NCBI RefSeq assembly: GCF_008727755.1
Contig: NZ_CP044231.1
Span: 1,736,001 to 1,800,000 of the forward strand
Origin: Microbacterium caowuchunii
GTDB lineage: Bacteria; Actinomycetota; Actinomycetes; Actinomycetales; Microbacteriaceae
DNA length: 64,000 bases
Direction of reading: 5' to 3'
The position numbers and the translations under genes were made by a program. The notes under the pieces are model-generated. The model searched no databases. It had not been told where the DNA came from and saw nothing but the letters and a program-made list of their open reading frames with translations. Below, piece after piece: positions 52,087 through 62,767 of this stretch; position 1 is the first letter of the stretch; every line of letters begins with the position of its first letter.

Positions 52087-53247
52087 TCAGCCGCCACTGG
52101 TGTCGAGCTCCGCTTCCGCCAGGTACTCGGCCGCATCCGCGCCGAGCTCACGACTCTCCAGCCACCGATCGGGCAGGGCGGGTCGCTTCGGAGTGCCGGC
52201 ACGCCCGCGCTGGCCCTCCGCCGCGGCACCCGGGTACGGGGCGTCCGCGTCCAGCAACGTCAACAGGTCGTCGATCTCGGCGAGCGAGGAGGCGGTGGCG
52301 AGACTCGCCCGCACGTCACCGCCCACCGGATACCCCTTGAAGTACCAGGCTACGTGTTTGCGGATGTCGCGGCATCCGCGTCCCTCGTCCTCGAAGAACT
52401 CCACGAGCAGCTCGGCATGGCGGCGGAAGGCCTGTGCCACGAAGCCGAGGGTGGCGTCGACCGGGGCGGATCCCTGGCCACCCCCGAAGGCACGGGCGAG
52501 GTCACCGAAGAGCCACGGCCGGCCGAGGCAACCGCGCCCGACGACGACGCCGTCCGCACCGGTCTCCGCCATCATCCGCACGGCGTCCTCCGCCGACCAG
52601 ATGTCGCCGTTCCCGAGCACCGGGATGCTGGTCACGGCCTGCTTGAGCGCCGCGATGGCCGCCCAGTCCGCCGTGCCCGAGTAGAACTGCGCGGCCGTCC
52701 GCCCGTGCAGGGCGACCGCGGCCACCCCGGCGTCCTCGGCGATCCGGCCCGCATCCAGGTAGGTGAGGTGATCGTCGTCGATGCCCTTGCGCATCTTGAC
52801 CGTGACCGGGATGTCGCCGGCGTTCTCGACCGCGGCGCGGACGATCGCGCCGAACAGGTCGGTCTTCCACGGGAGGGCTGAACCGCCGCCCTTGCGGGTG
52901 ACCTTGGGGACCGGGCAGCCGAAGTTGAGGTCGATGTGGTCGGCGCGGTCCTCCTCGGCCAGGAGCCGTGCGGCCTTGCCGACGGTGACCGGGTCCACGC
53001 CGTACAGCTGCACCGAACGCGGGACCTCGGATTCATGGTGGCGGATGAGGCGCATCGTGGTGGCGTTCCGCTCGACGAGCGCGCGCGAGGTGATCATCTC
53101 GCTCACGTACAGGCCCGCTCCGTACTCGCGGCACAGGCGACGGAATGCGGTGTTCGTGATGCCCGCCATGGGGGCGAGCACCACCGGGACGTCCACCTCG
53201 ATCGGCCCGATCCGCAACGCGGAGGCGGGGGCGAGAGTCGTGGTCAT
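52087..53247 (-). CDS. dusB: tRNA-dihydrouridine synthase
   Basis: 386 residues. FMN enzyme that reduces uridines in the tRNA D loop. LAPMAGITNTAFRRLCREYG, DLNFGCPVPKVTRKGGGSAL (catalytic Cys), VTVKMRKGIDDDHLTYL and GNGDIWSAEDA are all present. Start ATG 53247 with a GAGAAT box six bases upstream. First gene of dusB-dgt-dnaG. Confidence 0.95.
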   Translation of the reverse strand: MTTTLAPASALRIGPIEVDVPVVLAPMAGITNTAFRRLCREYGAGLYVSEMITSRALVERNATTMRLIRHHESEVPRSVQLYGVDPVTVGKAARLLAEEDRADHIDLNFGCPVPKVTRKGGGSALPWKTDLFGAIVRAAVENAGDIPVTVKMRKGIDDDHLTYLDAGRIAEDAGVAAVALHGRTAAQFYSGTADWAAIAALKQAVTSIPVLGNGDIWSAEDAVRMMAETGADGVVVGRGCLGRPWLFGDLARAFGGGQGSAPVDATLGFVAQAFRRHAELLVEFFEDEGRGCRDIRKHVAWYFKGYPVGGDVRASLATASSLAEIDDLLTLLDADAPYPGAAAEGQRGRAGTPKRPALPDRWLESRELGADAAEYLAEAELDTSGG

Positions 53248-53253
53248 CCTCCC

Positions 53254-53259
53254 ATTCTC
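53254..53259 (-). promoter_or_regulatory. -10 element of dusB (GAGAAT), probably leaderless
   Basis: GAGAAT, six bases (GGGAGG), then ATG 53247. Divergent from the gpx promoter at 53287. Confidence 0.45.
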
Positions 53260-53286
53260 CCAGACCCCGGCACCCCTCGGCGGCAG

Positions 53287-53292
53287 TAGTCT
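53287..53292 (+). promoter_or_regulatory. -10 element of the glutathione peroxidase gene (TAGTCT), leaderless
   Basis: TAGTCT, seven bases, then ATG 53300. Confidence 0.5.
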
Positions 53293-53299
53293 GTGCGGC

Positions 53300-53803
53300 A
53301 TGACCGACACGAGCGCCACGGACCTGCGCAGCATCCCCTTCCAGACCGCGGATGGGACGGAGCAGACCCTGTCCTCCTTCGGCGACCGGCTCTTCCTGAT
53401 CGTCAACGTCGCCTCGCGGTGCGGGCTCGCACCCCAGTACGAGCAGCTCGAGGAGTTGCAGCGCACGTACGGGGACCGCGGCCTGCAGGTGCTGGGATTC
53501 CCGTGCAATCAGTTCATGGGCCAGGAGCCGGGCTCGATGGAGGAGATCCTCGAGTACTGCTCCACCACATGGGGTGTGTCGTTCCCGGTGGAGGACAAGA
53601 TCAAGGTGAACGGCGCGAACGCGGCGCCGCTGTACAAGGCGCTGAAGAAGGCGAAGGACGCGGAGGGCAAGCGCGGACCGATCGTGTGGAACTTCGAGAA
53701 GTTCCTCCTCACGCCGGACGGCGACGTCCACCGGTTCCGTCCGACCGTCAAGCCGGACGACCCGGCGATCGTCGCCGTCATCGAGGCGAACCTCCCCGCC
53801 TGA
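53300..53803 (+). CDS. Glutathione peroxidase-family thiol peroxidase
   Basis: 167 residues. Catalytic tetrad visible: Cys in NVASRCGLAPQY, Gln in FPCNQFMGQEPG, Trp-Asn in VWNFEKFLL. Cys in place of selenocysteine and the second Cys in GFPCNQF suggest a thioredoxin- or mycothiol-type reductant, since actinobacteria lack glutathione. Detoxifies peroxides. It ends two bases from the convergent DsbA-like gene. Confidence 0.94.
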   Translation: MTDTSATDLRSIPFQTADGTEQTLSSFGDRLFLIVNVASRCGLAPQYEQLEELQRTYGDRGLQVLGFPCNQFMGQEPGSMEEILEYCSTTWGVSFPVEDKIKVNGANAAPLYKALKKAKDAEGKRGPIVWNFEKFLLTPDGDVHRFRPTVKPDDPAIVAVIEANLPA

Positions 53804-53804
53804 G

Positions 53805-54488
53805 TCAGTCCGCGGTCGCCACGGCGGCCGGAGTGCGCTCGGCCCACACCTGGCGGGTGATCTGCGCGAACGCGTCCGCGGGCTGGGCACCGCTCACGCC
53901 GTACTTCCCGTCGATCACGAAGAACGGCACGCCCGTGATGCCGTAGGACTGCGCCTGCGCCTGGTCCTCCCGCACGGCGGGCAGGTACTGCTCGCTCTCC
54001 AGCGCCCGCCGGATCTCATCCCGGTCCAGGCCGACCTCGGCGGCGAGGTCGACCAGCCCATCGATGCGTCCGACGTGCGCGCCCTCCACGAAGTACGCCG
54101 ACATGAGCCGCTCGGCCATCTCGTGCTGGCGACCCGCCGCCTTCGCGGCGTGCAGCAGCTCGTGGGCCTTGACGGTGTTCGTGTGCCGGACGTGCTCGAA
54201 GTGGTACTCCAGCCCCGCCTCGGCTGCCACCTGCGTCACGCGGTCGAGCATCTGCTCCACCTGCTCGCGCGGCATCCCCTTGTGACCGGAGAGGAAGTCG
54301 ATCTCGTCCCCGTCGAAGTCGACCGGGGTGTCCGGCGAGAGCTCGTACGAGTGGTACGTCACCTCGACCGCGGGCGGGTCGTCCTCCGCGGCTACCACCG
54401 CGAGCCCCTTCTCGAGATTGCGCTTGCCGATGTAGCACCAGGGGCAGGCGATGTCGCTCCATACGTCGATTCGAATCGGGTCTGTCAT
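53805..54488 (-). CDS. DsbA-family oxidoreductase, FrnE-like
   Basis: 227 residues, no signal peptide, so cytosolic. Redox motif CPWC in WSDIACPWCYIGKRNLE, cis-Pro region GITGVPFFVIDGKYGVSGAQ. FrnE-like proteins are thioredoxin-fold enzymes tied to redox stress and to polyketide pathways in some strains. Start ATG 54488. Next to the peroxidase, hinting at shared stress function. Confidence 0.92.
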   Translation of the reverse strand: MTDPIRIDVWSDIACPWCYIGKRNLEKGLAVVAAEDDPPAVEVTYHSYELSPDTPVDFDGDEIDFLSGHKGMPREQVEQMLDRVTQVAAEAGLEYHFEHVRHTNTVKAHELLHAAKAAGRQHEMAERLMSAYFVEGAHVGRIDGLVDLAAEVGLDRDEIRRALESEQYLPAVREDQAQAQSYGITGVPFFVIDGKYGVSGAQPADAFAQITRQVWAERTPAAVATAD

Positions 54489-54659
54489 AACGGACGAAAC
54501 GTCCGAGGGCGCCGGACGTATTCCCGGATCGTCATGCGAATTCCCGCCGCATGGCACGCGGGATGCCGGGGCGTCCCGCATCGGGAGGGCGAGATGTGGG
54601 AGTATGCAGGGAGATGACTGTGGGGGTCGTCTCTTGCAGCATCCGGGGGAATCAACATC

Positions 54660-55751
54660 GTGGGGTCGCATCTTCGCGCGCGCCCGGCGCGACACAATCG
54701 TCGCCGCCGGCAGGCCGTCATCACCACCGTCATCGCCGTGCTCGTGGTCGCGGCGTCGGGAACCGCCGCGGTGGCCTTCATGCCCGGCCTCCCGAAGTCG
54801 CTGCTCCCGGCCACGAGCACCCCTTCGCCCGCACCGGTCGCCGAGCCCGCCGAGGAGCCTGACGTCCCCGTCGAGGAGTCGGCGATCCCGGAAGAGCCCG
54901 CTCTCCCTCCGGCGCCGGTCTCCCCGGCCGCGCTGGCCTGCACAACGACGTCGCTCATGTCGGTGTGGGCGCACCAGGACGACGACCTCATCTTCGCCAA
55001 CCCGGACATCTCCGCCGCGATCGCCGGCGGTGAGTGCGTGCGCACGCTCTACCTCACCGCAGGGGATGCCGGTAAAGGCGCCGGCTACTCCACCTCCCGG
55101 GAACTCGGCATCCTGCGCTCCTACAACGTGATGCGCGGCGCAGAGTCGTTCTGGGACGAGCACACCGTGACGCTCCTCTCCGGCGCCGAGCTGACGATGT
55201 TCACCCCGCAGGGAAGCACCGACACCGCGGTGGCGTTCCTCCGGCTTCCCGACGGGGGCCTCTCCGCCGGAGGCTTCCCCGCCACCGGCCACACCAGCAT
55301 GCCCATGCTGTTGAACGGGTCCATCGCGACGATCGCCCCGATCGACGGCGGTCCCCCGGTGAGCGCGGAGGGTCTCGGACACACGATCTCGGAGCTCATC
55401 TCCGCCTGGGGGCCCAGCCGGCTCTTCACGCACACGCCCGGCGCGTCCACCCTCTCGCACGGCGACCATCCGGACCATGCCGCCACCGGCACGCTCACCC
55501 GCCAGGCCTGGCAGGCCGTCGGCTACCCGGTGGACGCGGTGCGCTACTTCATCGGCTACCCCTCGGAGCACATGCCGGTCAACGTGAGCGGCGACGTCCT
55601 CACCCACAAGGTCGACGTCTACCGCACCTACGCGAAGGAGGACGTCGTGATCGCCTGCGCCGACAACGCCGCGTGCCTCAGCCGTCGCGGGTTCGGGGCG
55701 TGGCTGCAGCGGTCCTACGCCAAGACGGACGCCGAACTCGGGATCGGCTGA
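54660..55751 (+). CDS. Secreted/membrane-anchored PIG-L (LmbE-like) deacetylase
   Basis: 363 residues from GTG. A basic N-terminus and one membrane helix (VITTVIAVLVVAASGTAAVAF), then a Pro/Glu-rich spacer (about 50-85), then a PIG-L zinc deacetylase: VWAHQDDDLIFANPD (metal HxxDD variant), HGDHPDHAATG (second metal site). MshB/LmbE relatives deacetylate N-acetylglucosamine-type sugars; the anchor places this one outside the membrane, so a cell-wall or surface glycan substrate is likely. Converges on uppS with one base between. Confidence 0.88.
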   Translation: MGSHLRARPARHNRRRRQAVITTVIAVLVVAASGTAAVAFMPGLPKSLLPATSTPSPAPVAEPAEEPDVPVEESAIPEEPALPPAPVSPAALACTTTSLMSVWAHQDDDLIFANPDISAAIAGGECVRTLYLTAGDAGKGAGYSTSRELGILRSYNVMRGAESFWDEHTVTLLSGAELTMFTPQGSTDTAVAFLRLPDGGLSAGGFPATGHTSMPMLLNGSIATIAPIDGGPPVSAEGLGHTISELISAWGPSRLFTHTPGASTLSHGDHPDHAATGTLTRQAWQAVGYPVDAVRYFIGYPSEHMPVNVSGDVLTHKVDVYRTYAKEDVVIACADNAACLSRRGFGAWLQRSYAKTDAELGIG

Positions 55752-55752
55752 C

Positions 55753-56568
55753 TCAGCGGGTGGAAGGCTCCGCGGGGGCGTCCACCGCTCCGCCGAACCG
55801 GCGCTCCCGGCCCAGGTAGAGCTCGATCGCCTCCCACAGGTGCCGTCGGCCGAAGTCCGGCCAGAGGGTGTCCAGGAAGACGAACTCGGCGTAGGCCGAC
55901 TCCCAGAGCAGGAAGTTCGAGGTCCGCTGCTCACCGCTGGAGCGGATGAACAGGTCCACGTCCGGCATGTCCGGGATGTACATCCGCCGCGCGACGAGCT
56001 TCTCCGACACCGCGGAGGGCTTGAGCCGGCCGGCCGCGACATCGTCGGCAATCGAGCGCATGGCGTCCACGAGCTCCACCCGGCCCCCGTAGTTCACGCA
56101 CATCGTCAGGGTCAGCACGTCGTTGTCGCGCGTCAGTTCCTCGGCGTACTGGAGCTCCTTGATCACCGACCCCCACAGCCGCGGCTTGCGCCCGGCCCAG
56201 CGGACCCGCACGCCCCACTCGTTCAGCTGGTCGCGACGACGGTGCAGCACGTCCCGGTTGAACCCCATCAGGAAGCGGACCTCGTCCGGCGACCGGTTCC
56301 AGTTCTCCGTCGAGAACGCGTAGACGGACAGGTGCTTGACGCCCGCCTGGATGGCCCCGGCCACCACGTCCAGCAACGCCGCCTCGCCCGCCTTGTGACC
56401 TTCGACGCGGGTGAGGCCACGGCCGTTCGCCCAGCGCCCGTTGCCGTCCATCACGATGGCGACATGTGCCGGGACCGCACCCTTCGGGTAGGAGGGCGGG
56501 TACTCCCCCGTCCAGTCCACCGGACGGTACGGCACCGCATCCTTGTGCGTATAGGGCTTCGGTGTCAT
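55753..56568 (-). CDS. uppS: Isoprenyl transferase (cis-prenyl diphosphate synthase)
   Basis: 271 residues. Makes long-chain polyprenyl diphosphate, the lipid carrier for peptidoglycan. Family motifs: [17 protein letters not shown] (catalytic Asp), [54 protein letters not shown] overlaps the recO stop by 4 bases. Confidence 0.96.
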   Translation of the reverse strand: MTPKPYTHKDAVPYRPVDWTGEYPPSYPKGAVPAHVAIVMDGNGRWANGRGLTRVEGHKAGEAALLDVVAGAIQAGVKHLSVYAFSTENWNRSPDEVRFLMGFNRDVLHRRRDQLNEWGVRVRWAGRKPRLWGSVIKELQYAEELTRDNDVLTLTMCVNYGGRVELVDAMRSIADDVAAGRLKPSAVSEKLVARRMYIPDMPDVDLFIRSSGEQRTSNFLLWESAYAEFVFLDTLWPDFGRRHLWEAIELYLGRERRFGGAVDAPAEPSTR

Positions 56569-57293
56569 CGGTTGGTCTCCACATGGGCCAGGGATCGGAT
56601 GCCTCGTTCGAGGTGCCACTGGGCGTAGGCGGCGACGAGGCCGGATGCTGCGGCAGATGTCCGGGTGGCCGCCGCGTCCACGCTGTCCCAGTCCCCCTGG
56701 AGCAGTGCCCGCAGATGACCGGTCGTGTCCGGGTCCACCCGGGCGGAGCCGGCCGGAGCGCAGTCGGGGCAGACCATCCCGCCGGACTGTGCGACGAAGG
56801 AGCGGTGCGGTCCCGGTGCGCCGCAGCGGGCGCACTCCTCGAGACCGGGCGCCCAGCCGGAGAGCGCCATGGCGCGCAACAGATAGGAGTCCAGGATGCT
56901 GCGGGACGCATGGGCCCCCTGCGACAGGGCCCGGAGACCGCCGACCAGGAGCAGGTAGTGCGACACCGAGGCATCCGCGTCGCCGAGCCGGTCCGCCGTC
57001 TCCACCATGGCGCTCGCGGCGGTGTACCGGTCGTAGTCGGCCGCGATCTCGGAGCCGTAGGTGCCCAGCGACGACGCCTGCTGGACGATGTCCAGCGAGC
57101 GGCCCGCGTAGAACTGCACGTCCGCGACCATGAACGGCTCGAGTCGGGCTCCCAGACGCGAGGACGTCCGGCGCACGCCCTTGGCCACGGCGCGGATCTT
57201 CCCGTGACGGCGACCGAGCATCGTGATGATGCGGTCCGCCTCACCCAGCTTGTGGGTGCGCAGGACCACGACCTCGTCGCGGTAAGTGGGCAC
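56565..57293 (-). CDS. recO: DNA repair protein RecO
   Basis: 242 residues from GTG. N-terminal OB fold ([36 protein letters not shown]), helical middle, and a zinc site CARCG...CPDC. RecO helps load RecA on gapped DNA. First gene of recO-uppS; a GATAAT box lies five bases before the GTG. Confidence 0.95.
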   Translation of the reverse strand: MPTYRDEVVVLRTHKLGEADRIITMLGRRHGKIRAVAKGVRRTSSRLGARLEPFMVADVQFYAGRSLDIVQQASSLGTYGSEIAADYDRYTAASAMVETADRLGDADASVSHYLLLVGGLRALSQGAHASRSILDSYLLRAMALSGWAPGLEECARCGAPGPHRSFVAQSGGMVCPDCAPAGSARVDPDTTGHLRALLQGDWDSVDAAATRTSAAASGLVAAYAQWHLERGIRSLAHVETNR

Positions 57294-57298
57294 CCTCC

Positions 57299-57304
57299 AT
57301 TATC
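57299..57304 (-). promoter_or_regulatory. -10 element of recO (GATAAT)
   Basis: GATAAT, five bases, then GTG 57293. Divergent from the GACAAT box of the TRIC gene only 12 bases away. Confidence 0.5.
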
Positions 57305-57315
57305 CCGCCGTCGGC

Positions 57316-57321
57316 GACAAT
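57316..57321 (+). promoter_or_regulatory. -10 element of the TRIC channel gene (GACAAT), leaderless
   Basis: GACAAT, six bases (GGAGGG), then GTG 57328. Confidence 0.5.
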
Positions 57322-57327
57322 GGAGGG

Positions 57328-58023
57328 GTGACCGAGCCGCTCTTCGTGATCCCGCTGTGGGCCGACCTGACCGCCGTCGCCCTGGGCGGGATCCAAGGGG
57401 CGTTGTTCGCCTCCGGTTTCCGAGGCCAGCGCCGGCTGGATCTGCTCGGCGTCGCCATCATCGGGATCGTCATGGGCATGGGCGGCGGTCTCATCCGCGA
57501 CCTGCTCCTGAACGTGACGCCGGCGACCCTGCAGAACAACTGGTACCTCATCGCCGCGACGTTGGCCTCGCTGGTCGGGATGCTGCTGGCGGGACTCTTC
57601 CAGCGGCTCAACCGGGCGATCATCGTGCTCGACGCTCTGGTCATCGGGCTGTTCGGCGCGTTCGGCACCAGCAAGGCGCTCGCGGTCGGGCTGCCCCTCG
57701 TGCCCGCCGTGTTCGTCGGTGTGTGCGCGGCCGTCGGCGGCGGCATCCTGCGCGACATGATCATGGGGCTCCCGGTCGCGATCATGCACGTCGGCTCGCT
57801 CTACGCGGTCGCTGCCGCGGCGGGCTGCGTGACGCTCGCCGGTCTCAACGCCTTCGGGGTGGACCTCGTGCTCGCCGCCATCATCGCGGTGTCGGTGACC
57901 ACCGTCATCCGGATCCTGGCCGTCGTCTTCGACGTGTCCCTGCCGGAGCAGCGGGTGCTGCACCGGCGCAAGGTCGCGATCGAGACCGCCGCCATCCCGA
58001 TCGTCCGCTCCACCGACGTCTGA
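57328..58023 (+). CDS. TRIC cation channel family protein (UPF0126)
   Basis: 231 residues, seven membrane helices in two internal repeats, each with the glycine-rich motif (GVAIIGIVMGMGGGLIRDLL; VFVGVCAAVGGGILRDMIMG). Prokaryotic TRIC proteins are trimeric K+/Na+ channels; physiological role uncertain. Ends before the large palindrome that separates it from convergent leuA. Confidence 0.9.
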   Translation: MTEPLFVIPLWADLTAVALGGIQGALFASGFRGQRRLDLLGVAIIGIVMGMGGGLIRDLLLNVTPATLQNNWYLIAATLASLVGMLLAGLFQRLNRAIIVLDALVIGLFGAFGTSKALAVGLPLVPAVFVGVCAAVGGGILRDMIMGLPVAIMHVGSLYAVAAAAGCVTLAGLNAFGVDLVLAAIIAVSVTTVIRILAVVFDVSLPEQRVLHRRKVAIETAAIPIVRSTDV

Positions 58024-58037
58024 TCCGCTCCCCCACC

Positions 58038-58110
58038 CCGCGAGACTGCATAACCAGCACGAGACGGACGTCGTCGACGTCCGTCTCGTGCGGAGGTTGC
58101 AGTCTCGCGG
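58038..58110. terminator. Nested palindrome between TRIC gene and leuA
   Basis: Outer arms CCGCGAGACTGCA (58038-58050) and TGCAGTCTCGCGG (58098-58110) enclose an inner perfect hairpin GCACGAGACGGACGTCG/TCGACGTCCGTCTCGTGC (58058-58091). Convergent genes flank it, so it should end both. Both arms share a CGAGAC core, so it may be a dispersed repeat element as well. Confidence 0.7.
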
Positions 58111-58129
58111 GAGGAGAGCCGCTCGGGGG

Positions 58130-59953
<1,824 letters not shown>

Positions 59954-59975
<22 letters not shown>

Positions 59976-60007
59976 CGGCTAAGAAGAAGGAACGAACCCG
60001 CGCGCAT
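59954..60007 (-). CDS. leuL: leuA leader peptide (17 aa)
   Basis: ATG at 60007, stop TAG at 59954; peptide MRAGSFLLLSRRDETSI. Three Leu codons in a row are all CTT, rare in a 70% GC genome, so leucyl-tRNA shortage should stall the ribosome here. The stop is 64 bases before leuA. No good Shine-Dalgarno is seen; it may be translated from the transcript's 5' end. Confidence 0.8.
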
Positions 60008-60081
60008 ACCGGCAGCTTACACCCGTGCACTCGGCGCTCCCGTCCCCGCCGCGTCGCGCCACGCGCAGGACGCTCGGAGCC

Positions 60082-60978
60082 CTAGAACCCGAGGCGGCCG
60101 AGCTGCTTCGGGTCCCGCTGCCATTCCTTCGCGACCCGTACGTGCAGGGAGAGGAACACCCGGGTGCCGAGGAGCTGCTCGATGCCGACGCGTGCTTGCG
60201 CACCCACGTCGCGCAGGCGCGTCCCCTTCCGGCCGATGATGATGGCCTTCTGACTGTCCCGCTCCACGATGATGTCCGCGAAGACGTCGGTCAGGTCCGT
60301 CCCCTCCCGGGGCGCGATCTCGCGCACGACGACGGCGATCGAGTGCGGGAGCTCCTCCCGCGCGTCGCCGAGGGCGGCTTCGCGGATGATCTCCGCGATC
60401 CGCGAGTCCTCTTCCTCGTCGGTCACGACACCCTCGTCGTACAGCGCGGGACCCTCGGGCATGAGGGCCAGTACCTCGTCCGCCAGGATGTCGAGCTGCT
60501 CGCCGGTGAGGGCGGAGAGCGGGATGACGGCGGTCCAGTCCTCGCGGAGCGAGTCCACCTCCATGAGCCGCTCGGTGATCTCCTCGCGGGTGGACGCATC
60601 CGTCTTCGTCACGATCGCGATCTTCTTTGCGCGTCCGTATCCGTCCAGGGATTCCGCGATGCGGCGGTCCCCGGGGCCCACCTTCTCGTTGGCCGGCGCG
60701 CAGAACGCGATCACGTCCACATCGCCCAGCACGTCTTCGACGAGGTCGTTCAGACGCTGGCCGAGCAGCGTGCGGGGGCGGTGCAGCCCCGGCGTGTCCA
60801 CGACGACCAGCTGACCGCCGGGACGGTTCACGATCCCGCGGATGGCGCGCCGCGTCGTCTGCGGCTTCTCGCTCGTGATCGCGATCTTCTCCCCCACCAG
60901 CGCGTTGGTGAGCGTGGACTTGCCCACGTTCGGGCGACCCACGAAGGTCACGAATCCACTGCGGAACTGCTCGGTCAT
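60082..60978 (-). CDS. era: GTPase Era
   Basis: 298 residues. GTPase for 30S ribosome assembly. G1 GRPNVGKST, G2 region TTRRAIRG, G3 DTPGLHRP, G4 TKTD; C-terminal KH domain with VERDSQKAIIIGRKG. ATG overlaps the upstream CBS-protein stop by 4 bases. Last gene of the HIT-phoH-ybeY-CBS-era operon. Confidence 0.96.
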   Translation of the reverse strand: MTEQFRSGFVTFVGRPNVGKSTLTNALVGEKIAITSEKPQTTRRAIRGIVNRPGGQLVVVDTPGLHRPRTLLGQRLNDLVEDVLGDVDVIAFCAPANEKVGPGDRRIAESLDGYGRAKKIAIVTKTDASTREEITERLMEVDSLREDWTAVIPLSALTGEQLDILADEVLALMPEGPALYDEGVVTDEEEDSRIAEIIREAALGDAREELPHSIAVVVREIAPREGTDLTDVFADIIVERDSQKAIIIGRKGTRLRDVGAQARVGIEQLLGTRVFLSLHVRVAKEWQRDPKQLGRLGF

Positions 60979-62294
60979 CGTTCTCCCTTTGCAGGCAGGG
61001 CGATCTCGCCCGTGCCGGTACGTCGTTCGTCGGTGTCGTCGTGCGGAGCGCGCTGCACGAACACGGTCGCGAGACCGCGGCCCCGTCCCCGTGAGGTCCC
61101 TCCGGTGAGGATGAGTCCCTGATGGACGGCTGTCGCCCCGGGCTGCGGAACGCGTCCGAGTGCTTTGCCGAGGAGGCCGCCGACGGAGTCCACGTCGTCG
61201 TCGTCCAGTTCGATGCCGAAGAGGTCGCCGACCTCGTCGAGACCGAGGCGCGCGCTCACGCGGTAACGGCCCGGCTCGATCTCCACGACCTCGGACCCCG
61301 GCATGTCGTATTCGTCGGCGATCTCGCCCACGAGCTCCTCGATGAGGTCCTCGAGCGTCACCAGACCCGCGATGCCGCCGTATTCGTCCACGACCATGCA
61401 GACGTGCACGGCATCCCGCTTCATCTGCTGCAGCAGCGCCTCGGCGCGCATCGACTCGGGGACGAACACCGGGGGGCGGGCGATCCGCGCCACCGACAGC
61501 TGGTCCCAGGCGCTCTCGTCCCGGAGGGAGAACTGGACCAGGTCCTTCAGGTAGAGGATCCCCGTGACGTCCTCGCCGTCCTCGGAGAGCACCGGCATCC
61601 GGGAGACGCCCTTGTCCAGGAAGAGACCGAGGGCCTCCCGGGGCGTGTCGGCGGCGGTGATGGTCACCATGTCCGTGCGGGGCACCATGACGGCGCGCAC
61701 ATAGGTGCCGGTGAATTCGAACACGGAGTGGATCAGCTCGCGGTCGTCCTCCTCGATGAGGTCGTGCGAGGCCGCCTCGTCGACCATGCTGAGCAGCTGC
61801 TCCTCCGAGTCGAAGGATGCGCCGTGCCCGCCGCCGGGGGTCACCCGGCTGCTGAGGACGACGAGTCCGTGCGCGAGCGGTCCGAGGCTGATGCGTACAC
61901 CCCGGATGACGGGAGCCGCCCCGCGCAGGAGGCCCTCCGCGTGCCGCCGCCCGACCGAGCGGGGACTCACGCCGACGACGACGAAGGAGGATGCGGTCAT
62001 GATCACGACGGCCGCCAGCAGGGCCCAGCCGATGCTGTCGAACAGCAGCATGAACGCCGCGGTCACCAGCACGGCCGCAGCGGTCTCGGAGAGCACGCGG
62101 ATGAAGTTGACCGCGTTCGCGTGCGCCTCGGGGTCCGCCGCGATGCGCGAGAGCATCCGTCCGTCGCGACTGGAGTTGCCGAGCTCGACGAGGTCGCTGC
62201 GGCTGGTGACCCCCAGCGCCGCGTCGACGGCCGCCATCAACGCCCCGAAGGCGATCAGCAGAGCGGCCCCGACGAGCAGGAGGACTGCGGTCAT
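60975..62294 (-). CDS. Hemolysin-family (CNNM/CorC-like) membrane protein with CBS pair
   Basis: 439 residues. N-terminal DUF21-type membrane region of about four helices, a CBS pair (VMVPRTDMVTITAADTPREA; DEYGGIAGLVTLEDLIEELVGEIADEYD) and a C-terminal CorC/HlyC domain. Relatives take part in magnesium or cobalt export. The cluster with ybeY and era is conserved. Overlaps ybeY stop and era start by 4 bases each. Confidence 0.92.
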   Translation of the reverse strand: MTAVLLLVGAALLIAFGALMAAVDAALGVTSRSDLVELGNSSRDGRMLSRIAADPEAHANAVNFIRVLSETAAAVLVTAAFMLLFDSIGWALLAAVVIMTASSFVVVGVSPRSVGRRHAEGLLRGAAPVIRGVRISLGPLAHGLVVLSSRVTPGGGHGASFDSEEQLLSMVDEAASHDLIEEDDRELIHSVFEFTGTYVRAVMVPRTDMVTITAADTPREALGLFLDKGVSRMPVLSEDGEDVTGILYLKDLVQFSLRDESAWDQLSVARIARPPVFVPESMRAEALLQQMKRDAVHVCMVVDEYGGIAGLVTLEDLIEELVGEIADEYDMPGSEVVEIEPGRYRVSARLGLDEVGDLFGIELDDDDVDSVGGLLGKALGRVPQPGATAVHQGLILTGGTSRGRGRGLATVFVQRAPHDDTDERRTGTGEIALPAKGER

Positions 62295-62767
62295 CCTCGA
62301 GACCTGCGGCGCTCCGCGACGGAGAACGCCAGGATCAGATCGCGCTGCAGGCCGAACATCTCGGCGGCCTCGTCGGGCTCGGCGTGGTCGAACCCGAGCA
62401 GGTGCAGCAGACCGTGGGTGGTGAGCATCACGAGTTCATCGGTGAGCGAGTGCGACGGCGTGGCCTCCCGGGCCTGCGTCTCGGCCACCTGCGGGCAGAG
62501 CACGATGTCGCCGAGGAGACCCGGCGGGGTGGGGGCGTCCTCCGTGCCCGGACGCAGCTCGTCCATCGGGAAGCTCAGCACGTCCGTGGGTCCGGGCTCG
62601 TCCATCCACTGGACGTGCAGGGCCTCCATGGCACCCTCGTCGACCAGGAGGATGGCGACATCCGCCTCCGGGCTGACGTTCAACTCGGCGAAGTTGCTCT
62701 CCATCAGCCGCAGGAAGACGGTCTCGTCGACCTCGACGCCGGACTCGTTGGTGATCTCGATCGTCAT
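62291..62767 (-). CDS. ybeY: Endoribonuclease YbeY (rRNA maturation factor)
   Basis: 158 residues. Zinc motif HGLLHLLGFDHAEPDE (three His). Works in 16S rRNA 3' processing and ribosome quality control, often with Era, encoded in the same operon. Start ATG 62767 overlaps the phoH stop. Confidence 0.96.
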   Translation of the reverse strand: MTIEITNESGVEVDETVFLRLMESNFAELNVSPEADVAILLVDEGAMEALHVQWMDEPGPTDVLSFPMDELRPGTEDAPTPPGLLGDIVLCPQVAETQAREATPSHSLTDELVMLTTHGLLHLLGFDHAEPDEAAEMFGLQRDLILAFSVAERRRSRG

